Positions 49,759 through 59,418 are shown, numbered from the stretch's first letter. The stretch is 64,000 bases of DNA from Mucilaginibacter sp. SG564 (GCF_013149275.1 NZ_JABGNA010000006.1:248001-312000); one strand, 5' to 3'. Numbers and translations: made by a program. The notes: generated by a model from the sequence alone, not told the origin.

Positions 49759-51835
49759 TAAGTTTCTTTATGAATGGTCTAAGTTCTTTAGGATAGTCTT
49801 CAATATTAGATTCCTTCGCTTTGATTCTTTGGATGATTTGAGGCAAAGAACTCAATGATTTTATTTCCTCTTCATATTGTAATTCTTCCTTTTTAGAAAT
49901 ATCTCTGCTTATTAAATTCATCTTTTGTATGGTTTTTGAATCAGGATAAATAAAATCTAATTCAAAGTCTTTATTCTTTACGTCTTTAAATTCTTTAGTT
50001 AAACTTTCCATTCGTTCACCGATTCCATATACCCTAACCCATGCTTTACTTCTTGTAATTGCTGTAAATAAAATATTTCGCCTTTTAATAAGGTCAAGGT
50101 TATGCAATATTGGATGTGAATAGCATTCTTGAGCATTGATGATATAGACCATTGGTACCTCATTTCCTTTAGCTCTATTTATGCCGGTAAATGTTATGGA
50201 TTCTTTCTCAAAAAAATTGTCCGGATTTGAATCACCTGCGATATGATTCTTAATGCCTGCTTTAGTTAGTGAATACCTTATTTCATATACCTCATCTTTT
50301 GTAGTTAATGCCATTGGATTAATTACTATTATGTCTCGATGCAATAATTCGTCCTCTTTTAGGTTTTTAATTATATCTTTTACAATTGCATCTGACTGCT
50401 CGGTCTTTGACTTGAAACTTTTGAATATGATTAAATCATCTATATCCACATTGTCTTCTAAGTACTTGTGCGAGGCTTCATCAGGTCTATAGAGAGTTAC
50501 TGAGTGTCCTGCTTTTAACATCCCATCTTTTACTTTATAACCCAAATCACTCCAAAGTTCGGGCTGATCAAAAAATTGAGCAAGTCCAGCCTTCCTATAA
50601 ATTCCAAACCCTAAGGCATGAGCCGTTACTAAGACCGGTCTCGAATTTCTATAGCATTTTTTTAAAATTGTATCACTAGCATCTTTTCCAAATATTTTTC
50701 GAGGACTACGCAAAGAAGAGCCTTCATTTAGTTTTTGAAGTTCATCATAAGCATATATAAGTCTCTTTTTCTTTGTCAGAAGCATATAACAAATATTTAA
50801 GAAGGATTCGGATAAATCTTGTGCTTCATCAACAAGAATTGCATCATATTTCTTTATGACTTTATCTTTGTCGACTTCATCTAATGCTTTTCTGCAAACT
50901 GCATCAAATGGTTGTTTGCCAACTTTATTTGAATATATCTTTCCATCCCTATAGTCTAAATACTCAATATTATTATCCTTGCAAAATTCATAATATATGC
51001 CTGTATTTGATCCGCTACCCCACGCTTGAATAATTCTTATTTTACTTTCGTCAGGTTTTTGCCCCATTTTTTGAATGCAAAACAACTCAATCATCTCATA
51101 AAACTGTGTTTTTAATGCTCGCGTATTAAAAGTAACGGCAATATTCCATTCGGGATTTATTGCATGTAAATACGCAGCTTTTAAAGCAAGAACAATTGTT
51201 TTCCCAGACCCCGCTAATCCCCTAATTCTCTGCAAGCCGTCATGAAATTCAATGACCGCTTCTTCTTGTTGATTATCAAGATTTGCAATGGTTTCCTCTA
51301 AATTTTTAATAATAAAACCCCTTGAATCAGATCTTTTTACAAAACTTCTGTCAATTTTTGTCTTTATCTGAATTACAGACTGTATAACAGCTACAGTACG
51401 TGTGAAAAGTTCTGGATTAACCCATGAATTCAATTCGGCAATTAATTCTGAGACCTCTTCTTCTGTAGTAGCAGTATCCGTATAATCAATATTTGCGCAT
51501 GCTGGAGCAAAAGTTAAAACATTGATATCGACTTGTAGCCTTCGTTTTTTATTTAATTCTGGATATTGGCCTAATAAAGAAGATAACTTTGTAAATAAAT
51601 TATCTCTATCTTCTTCTCGATCTTTTATGATGGTTCCTTCAATCAAGTCGAATACTAACACTCCGTATTCGGGCGATATCCATAGAGCATCTAAAACACT
51701 GCTCTCACCTCCACTATACAATATTGGATATCCTATGTATAATTTCCCATTTAAAGCATCATTGGCTCTGAAAAAATTTATCAAGCTATCACTAGAGGCA
51801 TTTTTATCGGTTTGTCCTTTTCTGATTTCTACCAT
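49739..51835 (-). CDS. UvrD-like superfamily 1 helicase with N-terminal nuclease-like region (anti-phage type)
   Basis: The 698-residue protein has an N-terminal segment (about 30-75, KLYIGYPILYSGGESSVLDALWISPEYGVLVFDLIEG) resembling NERD/restriction-endonuclease-like folds, but without an obvious complete active site. The helicase core follows: DNQQ (187-190), Walker A IRGLAGSGKT (205-213), Walker B ILVDEAQD (about 333-340), a middle VLVTAHALGFG region, GINRAKGNEVPMVYIINAQE and ITRSKAWVRVYG, as in UvrD/PcrA-like enzymes. It is AT-rich relative to its neighbours, suggesting transfer. Together with the overlapping DUF2290 gene it fits a known two-gene anti-phage system. ATG at 51835 is preceded by no obvious repeat boundary. 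Confidence 0.82.
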   Translation of the reverse strand: MVEIRKGQTDKNASSDSLINFFRANDALNGKLYIGYPILYSGGESSVLDALWISPEYGVLVFDLIEGTIIKDREEDRDNLFTKLSSLLGQYPELNKKRRLQVDINVLTFAPACANIDYTDTATTEEEVSELIAELNSWVNPELFTRTVAVIQSVIQIKTKIDRSFVKRSDSRGFIIKNLEETIANLDNQQEEAVIEFHDGLQRIRGLAGSGKTIVLALKAAYLHAINPEWNIAVTFNTRALKTQFYEMIELFCIQKMGQKPDESKIRIIQAWGSGSNTGIYYEFCKDNNIEYLDYRDGKIYSNKVGKQPFDAVCRKALDEVDKDKVIKKYDAILVDEAQDLSESFLNICYMLLTKKKRLIYAYDELQKLNEGSSLRSPRKIFGKDASDTILKKCYRNSRPVLVTAHALGFGIYRKAGLAQFFDQPELWSDLGYKVKDGMLKAGHSVTLYRPDEASHKYLEDNVDIDDLIIFKSFKSKTEQSDAIVKDIIKNLKEDELLHRDIIVINPMALTTKDEVYEIRYSLTKAGIKNHIAGDSNPDNFFEKESITFTGINRAKGNEVPMVYIINAQECYSHPILHNLDLIKRRNILFTAITRSKAWVRVYGIGERMESLTKEFKDVKNKDFELDFIYPDSKTIQKMNLISRDISKKEELQYEEEIKSLSSLPQIIQRIKAKESNIEDYPKELRPFIKKLIEEDEN

Positions 51836-51999
51836 AACGCAATTAAAAGCTACTAAGCTCTAGATTAAATTTTAATTAAAGAATTAATCTAAGGGGTTTT
51901 TTAGAATAAATAAACAGAATTGCATCAACTTTTAAGTTAAAAGAGATAAGTTAAAAGAGAATTGCATAAACTCCATGCTTGCAAAATAATACGGGCGTA
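51836..51999. other. 164-bp AT-rich gap with short tandem words
   Basis: Contains AGAATTGCAT twice (about 51917 and 51959) and AAGTTAAAAGAGA twice in tandem between them. This is the likely promoter region of the helicase operon; a boundary of the transferred segment is also possible, but no clear integration site is visible. Confidence 0.4.
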
Positions 52000-52653
52000 T
52001 TATCCAATCATTTTGGCTTCAGGTAAAGCCTTGGCAACGATGTGTTCTATCTGGCTGAGTTGTTCGGCGCTCAGGCGGTTTAAATTTTCCTGGCTCAGGA
52101 TGGTATTGTTAATCTGGATATGGTTGTTTTGGCTTTTTACCACCTGCTGTTTACCGGTAGCGCCAACGGTTTCCAGGTAAAGCTTGGCCGCTCGGATATC
52201 GCCCTTGGTGGCCGACTGGAATACTTTGGCCATTAACCTGGGTGCCATCATTTTAAACTGTTCTATTTGCTCGGCATGTCCGGGATGGGTTTGGTATTCT
52301 TTTAAATGTTTGCTGATGGTTTGCCGGCTTAAACCGGTTTCTTCGGCCAGCTGATTTCTGGTGGGCATGCTGCCGTGCTCTTCGGTGAACCTTGAAATGG
52401 CATCGGTGATGGCCTGGTGGTTATACTCCCAAACCTGCTGATTGCTATCCAGCATAATTGGTTCTATTTTTTTCAGAAAATCATCCCGTTCCGTATCCCT
52501 TAAATTTTGCAGCATTTTGGTACAGACCACTCCTAAATATTGCCGTTCTGCCAGATCCAGGTTATCCAGATCATTTATCGTAATGGTTTCCAGAGCCATC
52601 AGGGCGGTGATCTTTTTCTCACTGTTTGTTAAAGTTAATTGCTGTGTTTTCAT
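52000..52653 (-). CDS. helix-turn-helix protein with small-terminase-like features
   Basis: The 217-residue protein has a helix-turn-helix near residues 100-125 (MPTRNQLAEETGLSRQTISKHLKEY), followed by QFKMMAPRLMAKVFQSATKGDIRAAKLYLETVGATG. The second part resembles the end of phage small terminase-type helix-turn-helix proteins, where a repeated helical hairpin carries the words GDIRAAKLYLE. The N-terminal 90 residues are helical with no motif recognised. No large terminase or other phage gene is near, so it is not evidence of a prophage. It may bind DNA. Copy C of the TGTAAACC element lies about 92 bp upstream of its start. Confidence 0.65.
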   Translation of the reverse strand: MKTQQLTLTNSEKKITALMALETITINDLDNLDLAERQYLGVVCTKMLQNLRDTERDDFLKKIEPIMLDSNQQVWEYNHQAITDAISRFTEEHGSMPTRNQLAEETGLSRQTISKHLKEYQTHPGHAEQIEQFKMMAPRLMAKVFQSATKGDIRAAKLYLETVGATGKQQVVKSQNNHIQINNTILSQENLNRLSAEQLSQIEHIVAKALPEAKMIG

Positions 52654-52744
52654 ATTGCATTGGTCTTTTTATTTTTTATAAATATAAGCAATTTAATTTA
52701 AAAATGCTAAAAATATTAGTAATTTGATGGTGCTTGTAAGTTGT

Positions 52745-52865
52745 AAAAAGTGGGTTTACATAAATTCGGGCTTTTTACCCCAAAAATGGAATTAATTATT
52801 TGACTATTAAATAGTTATAAAAATGTTAACCCAAAAAAGTGTAAACCCATGTTAACCCACTTTTG
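52745..52865. repeat. TGTAAACC element, copy C
   Basis: A 121-bp element with 15-bp terminal inverted repeats (AAAAGTGGGTTTACA / TGTTAACCCACTTTT, one mismatch). It carries TGTTAACCC, TGTAAACCC and TGTTAACCC in the right-hand part. Same orientation as copies A and B. It lies upstream of the helix-turn-helix gene. Confidence 0.85.
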
Positions 52866-52908
52866 GCCTACTTAGGGCTTCTTGATGTGATTAGGTTAAG
52901 GCGTTTTG

Positions 52909-53041
52909 CAAACCCCATAGGGGTTTAAAGCTTTGTAGGAAAAAAGGAGGCTTATTCAGTGCCATAGGTACTGAACTCCGGTTGCATACCTGTGGCATGC
53001 TAAATATTATACTTTGTTTACTACAAAGCTTTAAACCTGCC
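52909..53041. repeat. two-tier intergenic hairpin, GCCATAGGTA family
   Basis: Outer arms GGTTTAAAGCTTTGTAG (52922-52938) and CTACAAAGCTTTAAACC (53021-53037) are perfect complements. Inside, TGCCATAGGTA (52960-52970) pairs with TACCTGTGGCA (52987-52997). A small palindrome AAACCCCATAGGGGTTT overlaps the left end. Such elements are dispersed in this phylum. Confidence 0.8.
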
Positions 53042-53528
53042 GGGTATCTTTACTTAGTTATACACATTTAACATTTACTTCATGGTTGGCCCTGAAGTAA
53101 AAATAGCCGGAAATGCCTCATTTTAAGTATAAAGCCCAATAAGGTATGCAGAAGCTTGTATGGTGAGTTATGAACATTGCCGTTTGGGTTTTTAACATAT
53201 CAAAAACCTTAATACATCCTTAACCTAGGGGCAATGTATGGGCTATTATTTTAGCGGCGGAAAAAATCTACCTGGCTTTAATACTATAATTAACAAACGC
53301 GCTCCTGCCGTGCGCCTGTTTCTCTTCACAAAAAGCTACGCGTAGCGAATACAAAAGCGCTTTTCCACTTAATTCAGAAATTTATTTATAAAACTTACCG
53401 ATGGAGGATAAAATTTGAAGATATAAGCCAGAGCCGGATGCAAAAAAGAGCGGGCTGTTCCACCAACCCACTCCCACTAAGCCATCAATAATTCATGATT
53501 ATGCAAACCGACAAACCATTAAAAAGCT
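53042..53528. other. 487-bp intergenic stretch before the SusC gene
   Basis: No gene seen. It presumably holds the SusC operon promoter, but no clear TTTG/TAnnTTTG match was found. No regulator such as an anti-sigma/ECF sigma pair or a hybrid two-component sensor is present next to the SusCD operon in the window. Confidence 0.5.
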
Positions 53529-56500
53529 ATGCGCAATTCTACAAAAAGAAATGTATTAAAACCACTATTCACTTTCTCTCACCTTATTTTTACAATCATT
53601 ATCCTGCTGTGTTCCAGCACGCAAATTACCAGGGCGAAGGGTACCCTGCTACACCATTCAAGCCATATAACAGGCACCGGTTATTTAACCGAAGATAATG
53701 GCCACCTGGAAGGCAAGGTGCTGGACGAAAAAGATCTGCCGCTTATTGGCGTTACCATCCAGGTACGGGAAAGCGGCTCCAACGAGCTCAAAAAAACAGG
53801 CACCACTAACATCGACGGTACTTTTAGTATCAAAAACCTGGTAGCGGGTAAATCGTATGACCTTACCTTTAGTTACATGGGCTTTGATAAGCAAACCATT
53901 ACCGGTGTGCAAGCCAGCAGCGGTAATATGCTGCATGTAAAAATGGTGCCATCGCCTACCAGCCTCAATGAGGTGGTGGTAACGGCCCTGGGTGTAAAAA
54001 AGGGCGCCAACAAAATTGGTTATGCCACGCAGGAAGTTAAAGGCGACGAGCTGGTAAAAGCCCGCGACTCCAATCCGATAACCGGTTTAACCGGCAAGGT
54101 GGCAGGCTTATCTGTAGCGATGAATGCCGAGCTATTGGGCCCGCCATCGGTATCGTTACGTGGCAACCAGATCACCCTTTATGTGGTTGATGGTATCCCC
54201 ATCAGTTCAGATACCTACAACCTTAATCCGGATGATATTGAGAGTTATACGGTACTTAAAGGCCCTGCAGGTGCGGCGCTTTATGGCAGCCGGGCTCAAT
54301 ATGGTGCTATATTGATAACCACCAAAAAAGCCGGGAAAGACAAGGGCTTTGTGGTGGAATTCAATTCAACCAACTCCATGGATAAAGGCTTTATTGCCGA
54401 ACCTAAAACCCAGCATGATTATGGCGGCGGTATGTACGGTCAGTACGCTTATGCCGATGGTTTTGGCGGGGGCTTGCAAGATGCGCAATACCAGTTATGG
54501 GGCCCCAAATTCAGGGGACAGCTTATTCCGCAATATGATGGCCTGTATACGCCCGATCAAACCTATACCACCAAATTTGGCGATCTCACCTATATAGGGC
54601 ATATCAAACCAACGCCATATGTTAACAGGGGTTATGTGGATGGCAAAAACAACCTTGACCGTTTTATCCAGGCGGGTTATCAAACTACCAACAATATTTC
54701 CCTTTCGGCCACAGGCGAAAAATACGCGGCCCGTTTCTCGGCGTCGGAGTCAAACCAGCGCGGTATAGTGCCCAACACCGGTCTTAATATTTTTAACTTC
54801 AGCACTAATGCCAGTTACCAGCTTTCCAAAAGACTGACTTTTAATGCCGATCTGAACCTGACCAAAACCTATTCAAACAACGTACCGGATGTAACCTACG
54901 GGCCAAACAGTTTGATCTATAACCTTTCGGTATGGACGGGTGGCGAATGGGATGTTAATGCCCCCGATATCAGGAATATATGGGCACCCGGTAAAACAAA
55001 CCAGGTTGCTATATTTCCGGAGCACGTACACTATAACAACCCTTGGCTGATGGTGGAAGACTGGACCCGGAGCCATGACAAGACCGATATTAACGGCTAT
55101 TTATCCTTTAACTATAAGCTCGACGAGCATTTGAATATTACCGGCCGTTCGCAGATCACTACCTACTCTTTATTGAGGGCCGAAAAAATGCCGTGGGGTG
55201 CTTTCACCTATGCCCGTACTTTGGGACAGGGTGATTACCGCGAAGACAGAAGAAACCTATTTGAGAATAACACCGATGTATTATTGAATTATAATTATAA
55301 TGCCGGTATCATCAATTTCTCGGGTTTGGTAGGCGGTAGTATGCGTACTTTCAACTACAACTCCAACTTTACCTCTACCGATTACCTGATCGTACCGAAT
55401 GTTTACAATTTCAACAACTCGCTCAATACGCTCATGGTTAACAATTTTAGTTCAAACATGCGTGTATTGAGTAGTTATGCCTCGTTGGATGCCTCTATCG
55501 GTCAGTATGCTACCATCTCTGGAACAGCCCGTATCGATAAAACATCGGCCCTTCCCGAAGGTAACAACAGCTATTTTTACCCCAGCGTATCTGCCGCCTC
55601 GGTAATTACAGATTATATTAGGCTGCCCGAGCTGATATCTTATTTCAAGATACGCGGATCTTTTGCCACCGTACGTGCCGATGCTACTTCGGCAACTATT
55701 GGTGCTACGCCATTTAACGTGTTTACACAACTAAACGGCTCAACGGCCAACAGCTTGTTCTCGTCATTTTCACAATATGGCAATAATTACCTGAGCCCGT
55801 ACGGTGGTCCGGATTATTCGCTGCAGCCGGTGTTCTCAACCAGCAAAATATATAACAATACACCTGCTGCATCATCGCCACAAAACATTTACCAGGAAAG
55901 CATCAAGCCGTACAACCGTAAAAACTTTGAGGAAGGTTTTGATATCCGCGTACTGAAAAACAGGTTGGGGCTGAGCACCACTTTCTTCCAGTATATCGAT
56001 GGTCCGCAGATCCTGGCTAACGCTATTTCGCCAACCTCGGGTTATACCACTTATTACATTAATGCCCTAAAAACGCGTAAAACAGGCTTGGAGCTTACGC
56101 TTACGGCTACCCCAATAAAAACGTCAAACTTTTCATGGAATGTGATGAGCAACTGGTCTACCTATACCGAAAGGTACCTGGAGTTACCTCCTGGACAAAC
56201 CTACTATAACACATTCTTCCAGAAAGGCGACAGGACCGATAAATTGTACGGTTCGGCATTTGTACGCTCCCCGGACGGACAGATCGTTTATGACGCGGGT
56301 GGTAAGCCATTAAAAAACCCGATCAACCAGTTCCTGGGTTACATGAATCCTGATTTTGTCTGGTCGGTAAGTAATAGTTTCCGGTATAAAAATTTCAGCT
56401 TCAGCTTTCAGTTTGATGGCAGCGTAGGGGGCAAAATATCCGATCGCTTATACTCGCTTACCATGCAGGGCGGCGCCAACATAGCAACTGTTGAAGGTGC

Positions 56501-56972
56501 TATAGGAAAATCACGTCTTGATGACGATACCAATGCAGGTGTTGCGGCTTATAAAGGTACCTATGTAGGTAGTGGGGTACAAGTATCAAATGGCGCGGCT
56601 ATTAAGTATGATAATTTTGGCCATATTACCAATTACAATCAGCTACAGTTTGCACCCAACACGGCTACCAGTACGGTACAAAGCTGGGCCACGCAATACT
56701 ATGGCCAGGTACAGGAAGGCTCATTGGTAAGTAAAACCTATGCCAAGCTGCGCGAAGTACAGATAGGCTACGACTTTCCGAAAGAGTGGTTAAGAAGCAA
56801 ACTGATCAAAAAGGCTTCCATAACCCTGGTTGGCCGAAATCTGCTATACTTCTATGCCGACAATAAGTACAAGGGTATTGATATCGAGCAGTTCAACACG
56901 CCAATTGCTACATCAACCCTGCAAACGCCAACCACACGCCGTTATGGTGTTAACCTGAATGTTGTTTTTTAA
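53529..56972 (+). CDS. SusC/RagA-family TonB-dependent outer-membrane transporter
   Basis: The 1147-residue product starts at ATG 53529 with a long N-terminal signal (MRNSTKRNVLKPLFTFSHLIFTIIILLCSS). Residues about 55-130 form a carboxypeptidase-regulatory-like beta-sandwich (LEGKVLDEKDLPLIGVTIQVRE, GTTNIDGTFSIKN). The plug follows with LNEVVVTALGVKKG and the SusC signature GSRAQYGAILITTKKAGK. The 22-strand barrel ends with the typical RRYGVNLNVVF. It carries substrate across the outer membrane with the SusD lipoprotein, whose gene follows after 4 bp. The GDPD genes further downstream suggest that the substrate carries glycerophosphodiesters. Confidence 0.95.
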   Translation: MRNSTKRNVLKPLFTFSHLIFTIIILLCSSTQITRAKGTLLHHSSHITGTGYLTEDNGHLEGKVLDEKDLPLIGVTIQVRESGSNELKKTGTTNIDGTFSIKNLVAGKSYDLTFSYMGFDKQTITGVQASSGNMLHVKMVPSPTSLNEVVVTALGVKKGANKIGYATQEVKGDELVKARDSNPITGLTGKVAGLSVAMNAELLGPPSVSLRGNQITLYVVDGIPISSDTYNLNPDDIESYTVLKGPAGAALYGSRAQYGAILITTKKAGKDKGFVVEFNSTNSMDKGFIAEPKTQHDYGGGMYGQYAYADGFGGGLQDAQYQLWGPKFRGQLIPQYDGLYTPDQTYTTKFGDLTYIGHIKPTPYVNRGYVDGKNNLDRFIQAGYQTTNNISLSATGEKYAARFSASESNQRGIVPNTGLNIFNFSTNASYQLSKRLTFNADLNLTKTYSNNVPDVTYGPNSLIYNLSVWTGGEWDVNAPDIRNIWAPGKTNQVAIFPEHVHYNNPWLMVEDWTRSHDKTDINGYLSFNYKLDEHLNITGRSQITTYSLLRAEKMPWGAFTYARTLGQGDYREDRRNLFENNTDVLLNYNYNAGIINFSGLVGGSMRTFNYNSNFTSTDYLIVPNVYNFNNSLNTLMVNNFSSNMRVLSSYASLDASIGQYATISGTARIDKTSALPEGNNSYFYPSVSAASVITDYIRLPELISYFKIRGSFATVRADATSATIGATPFNVFTQLNGSTANSLFSSFSQYGNNYLSPYGGPDYSLQPVFSTSKIYNNTPAASSPQNIYQESIKPYNRKNFEEGFDIRVLKNRLGLSTTFFQYIDGPQILANAISPTSGYTTYYINALKTRKTGLELTLTATPIKTSNFSWNVMSNWSTYTERYLELPPGQTYYNTFFQKGDRTDKLYGSAFVRSPDGQIVYDAGGKPLKNPINQFLGYMNPDFVWSVSNSFRYKNFSFSFQFDGSVGGKISDRLYSLTMQGGANIATVEGAIGKSRLDDDTNAGVAAYKGTYVGSGVQVSNGAAIKYDNFGHITNYNQLQFAPNTATSTVQSWATQYYGQVQEGSLVSKTYAKLREVQIGYDFPKEWLRSKLIKKASITLVGRNLLYFYADNKYKGIDIEQFNTPIATSTLQTPTTRRYGVNLNVVF

Positions 56973-56976
56973 CAAG

Positions 56977-58566
56977 ATGCGCACAATGAAAATAAATATA
57001 AAAAATGCGTTGCTGCTACTGGCAACAATAATTACCATAGTATCCTCGGGTTGTAAAAAGGACTTTACCGACAGGTACCTGAACAAGAACAAGCCAACCA
57101 GTGTACCGCCATCATTATTACTGAATAACATATTGAACAGCATGCTGGAGGCACCGGGTGGTCAGCTTGATCGTACCAATCAATATCAGTTACAGAACAA
57201 TTCTTATTTTGGTAACAACCAGTATAACTTTGGTCCGGGCAGCAATTACTATCCTACGTTAACTGATGTAACCAATATGGAAAATGCCGCGGTAACACCT
57301 ACTGCGGGCAACAACAACGCCTATCACGCGCTGGGTAAGTTTTTCAGGGCATACTTTTTTACCAAGATGAGTTTGCAGATGGGCGATATACCCATGACCC
57401 AGGCACTACAGGGTGATAAGTTGCTTACACCGGCTTATGATCCGCAAAAAACTGTTTTTCTGAATAGTTTAAACCTGCTTGAAGAAGCCAACAACGACCT
57501 GGCAGCACTGATAAAAACCAATGTTGGTGGGTTAAGCGGCGACATTTATTTTTCGGGCAACTTGCTGGCCTGGCAAAAGGTAGTGAATACCTATCGCTTA
57601 AGGCTATTGATACACCTGAGTAAAAAAACAGCGGATGCCGATTTAAAAGTTGCTCAACAGTTTACACAGATCCTGGCCGATCCGGTTAAATACCCTTTGA
57701 TGCTGAGCACCGCCGATGATCTTAAATATGTTTGGCTTAACCCAACCAACAGGTATCCGCTAAACAAGGAAACCTTTGCTAATGGCGCTTTAAACAACAG
57801 TGCCGATACTTACGTAAGTTTGCTTACTGCCAATAAAGATCCGCGCGTATTTGTAACTACCGATCCGGCGCCGGGTTTGGTAACAGCAGGCGGCAGCCCT
57901 ACTGATTTCTCATCCTTCCAGGGTGGTAATATCGGTTTAGATATGGGTGTATTGGCCAGCCAGAATGGTGGCGGAAAGATCAGCTATATCAACCGTTACA
58001 GGTATTACTCAGGCTATACCGGCGAAAATACCGCCATAGTTGGTTTTACCGAAATGTGCTTTAATATTGCCGAAGCTATTAACAGGGGCTGGGTAGCCAA
58101 AGGAGCTTTGGGCGATGCTGAGGCTTACTATCTGGCAGGTATTAAAGCATCTATGGCCTTTTATTCGGTGCCGCTTAGTGGCAGCATGACTGTTTATTCA
58201 TTGCCTTTAGGGGTGCCTGTTGCCGGCCCGTATGTTAGTAATACCGTTAACGTAGATTTTGGTGCATTTTACGCCCAGGCTTCGGTAAAATACGCGGGTA
58301 ACAACGAAACCGGTATCCGCCAGATCAATGAGCAGAAATATGTGGCTTTCTTTCTGAATAGTGGCCTCGAACCCTATTTTAACTGGAGGCGTACCGGTTA
58401 TCCTGTATTTAAAACGGGTGTAGGTACCGGTAATAACGGTAAAATAGCTTTACGTTATAAATATTTCGCTGCCGAGCAATCGGCCAATACGGCTAATTAC
58501 AACGCCGCCATCGCTCAGTATGGAAATGTGGACGATGTAAACGGGGTGATGTGGCTATTGAAATAA
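56977..58566 (+). CDS. SusD/RagB-family nutrient-binding lipoprotein
   Basis: The start is placed at ATG 56977, just after the SusC stop codon (ATG 56986 is also possible); the protein begins MRTMKINIKNALLLLATIIT with a lipoprotein signal and Cys in SSGCKKDF. The rest is the helical SusD fold (SusD_2-like): HALGKFFRAYFFTKMSLQMGDIPMTQALQ, LLEEANNDLAALI, NTYRLRLLIHLSKK, FTEMCFNIAEAINRGW, and a C-terminal region with QKYVAFFLNSGLEPYFNWRRTGYP. SusD proteins sit on the cell surface, cap the SusC barrel and bind the oligosaccharide or other nutrient. It is co-transcribed with SusC and the two GDPD genes. Confidence 0.93.
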   Translation: MRTMKINIKNALLLLATIITIVSSGCKKDFTDRYLNKNKPTSVPPSLLLNNILNSMLEAPGGQLDRTNQYQLQNNSYFGNNQYNFGPGSNYYPTLTDVTNMENAAVTPTAGNNNAYHALGKFFRAYFFTKMSLQMGDIPMTQALQGDKLLTPAYDPQKTVFLNSLNLLEEANNDLAALIKTNVGGLSGDIYFSGNLLAWQKVVNTYRLRLLIHLSKKTADADLKVAQQFTQILADPVKYPLMLSTADDLKYVWLNPTNRYPLNKETFANGALNNSADTYVSLLTANKDPRVFVTTDPAPGLVTAGGSPTDFSSFQGGNIGLDMGVLASQNGGGKISYINRYRYYSGYTGENTAIVGFTEMCFNIAEAINRGWVAKGALGDAEAYYLAGIKASMAFYSVPLSGSMTVYSLPLGVPVAGPYVSNTVNVDFGAFYAQASVKYAGNNETGIRQINEQKYVAFFLNSGLEPYFNWRRTGYPVFKTGVGTGNNGKIALRYKYFAAEQSANTANYNAAIAQYGNVDDVNGVMWLLK

Positions 58567-58584
58567 TTTGATAACAACATCATC

Positions 58585-59418
58585 ATGAAAAAATTGAATA
58601 TTTTGTTTGTGGTTGCAGCGCTGGTTTTACCGGTTGCTGCAACTGCACAAACAGCTATTGCGGATGCTAATGGAGTTTTTACCGGCGTCACCGCGCACCG
58701 CGGCAATTCGGTTGAGTTTCCTGAAAATACTTTACCTTCATTTCAGGGTGGTATAGACGCAGGTGCCGATTGGGTGGAGCTTGATATCCGTACAACCAAA
58801 GACGGACAGATCGTGATCAGCCATGACGCGGACACCAAACGGACTACCGGTGTAGAACTGCTTATTCCCAATGCTACTTACCAGGAGCTGGAGCGACTGG
58901 ATGTAGCGGCCAGCTTTCGTAAGGCCAAAGGACTTACTTTATCGCAATGCCCTGTGCAGCGCATGCCCTTGTTAAAAGATGCCTTGCTGTTGTTTATGAA
59001 ACAAAACCGTACCCACGTATCTATGCATTTGAAGGTTGATTGCGTGACTGAAGCTATAGCGATAATTAAAGAAGCTCATGCCGAACAAATAGTGGGTTTT
59101 AATGATAGTGGTTTAGATTATGTTTCTAAAGCTAAAAAACTGGCGCCCGCTATCCCCATTTTTTGGGACCGGTTGCCAACAACCAATATCGATGAGGATA
59201 TCAAAGTGGCTAAAGAAAGAGGATTTGAGACCATCGTAATGCATTACTCCGGAGTTACGCAGGAAAATGTAGATAAGATCAAAGCGGCTAATCTTAAAAC
59301 AGGTGCCTGGACGGTTGATGATCGCCCGACATTCGAAAAAATGCTGAAACTGGGTATAGAAAGGATTTATACCGATGATCCGAAATTATTGATAACGATT
59401 AAAAAAGAACTAAATTAA
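58585..59418 (+). CDS. exported glycerophosphodiester phosphodiesterase (first)
   Basis: The 277-residue product has a signal peptide (MKKLNILFVVAALVLPVAATAQ) and a GDPD TIM barrel: TAHRGNSVEFPENTLPSF (catalytic His38 and Arg39, with Glu in PEN), WVELDIRTTKDGQIVISHD (metal-binding Glu65, Asp67 and catalytic His80), and a C-terminal GAWTVDDRPTFEKMLKLGIERIYTDDP. GDPD enzymes cut glycerophosphodiesters to glycerol-3-phosphate and an alcohol. It starts 18 bp after the SusD gene, so it is in the same operon. Its role is probably periplasmic processing of the imported or surface-bound substrate. Confidence 0.93.
   Translation: MKKLNILFVVAALVLPVAATAQTAIADANGVFTGVTAHRGNSVEFPENTLPSFQGGIDAGADWVELDIRTTKDGQIVISHDADTKRTTGVELLIPNATYQELERLDVAASFRKAKGLTLSQCPVQRMPLLKDALLLFMKQNRTHVSMHLKVDCVTEAIAIIKEAHAEQIVGFNDSGLDYVSKAKKLAPAIPIFWDRLPTTNIDEDIKVAKERGFETIVMHYSGVTQENVDKIKAANLKTGAWTVDDRPTFEKMLKLGIERIYTDDPKLLITIKKELN

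Noticed and set aside
52000..52653. Prophage signal from the small-terminase-like protein
   Set aside because: No large terminase, portal, capsid, tail or integrase gene is nearby, so the helix-turn-helix protein alone does not show a phage.
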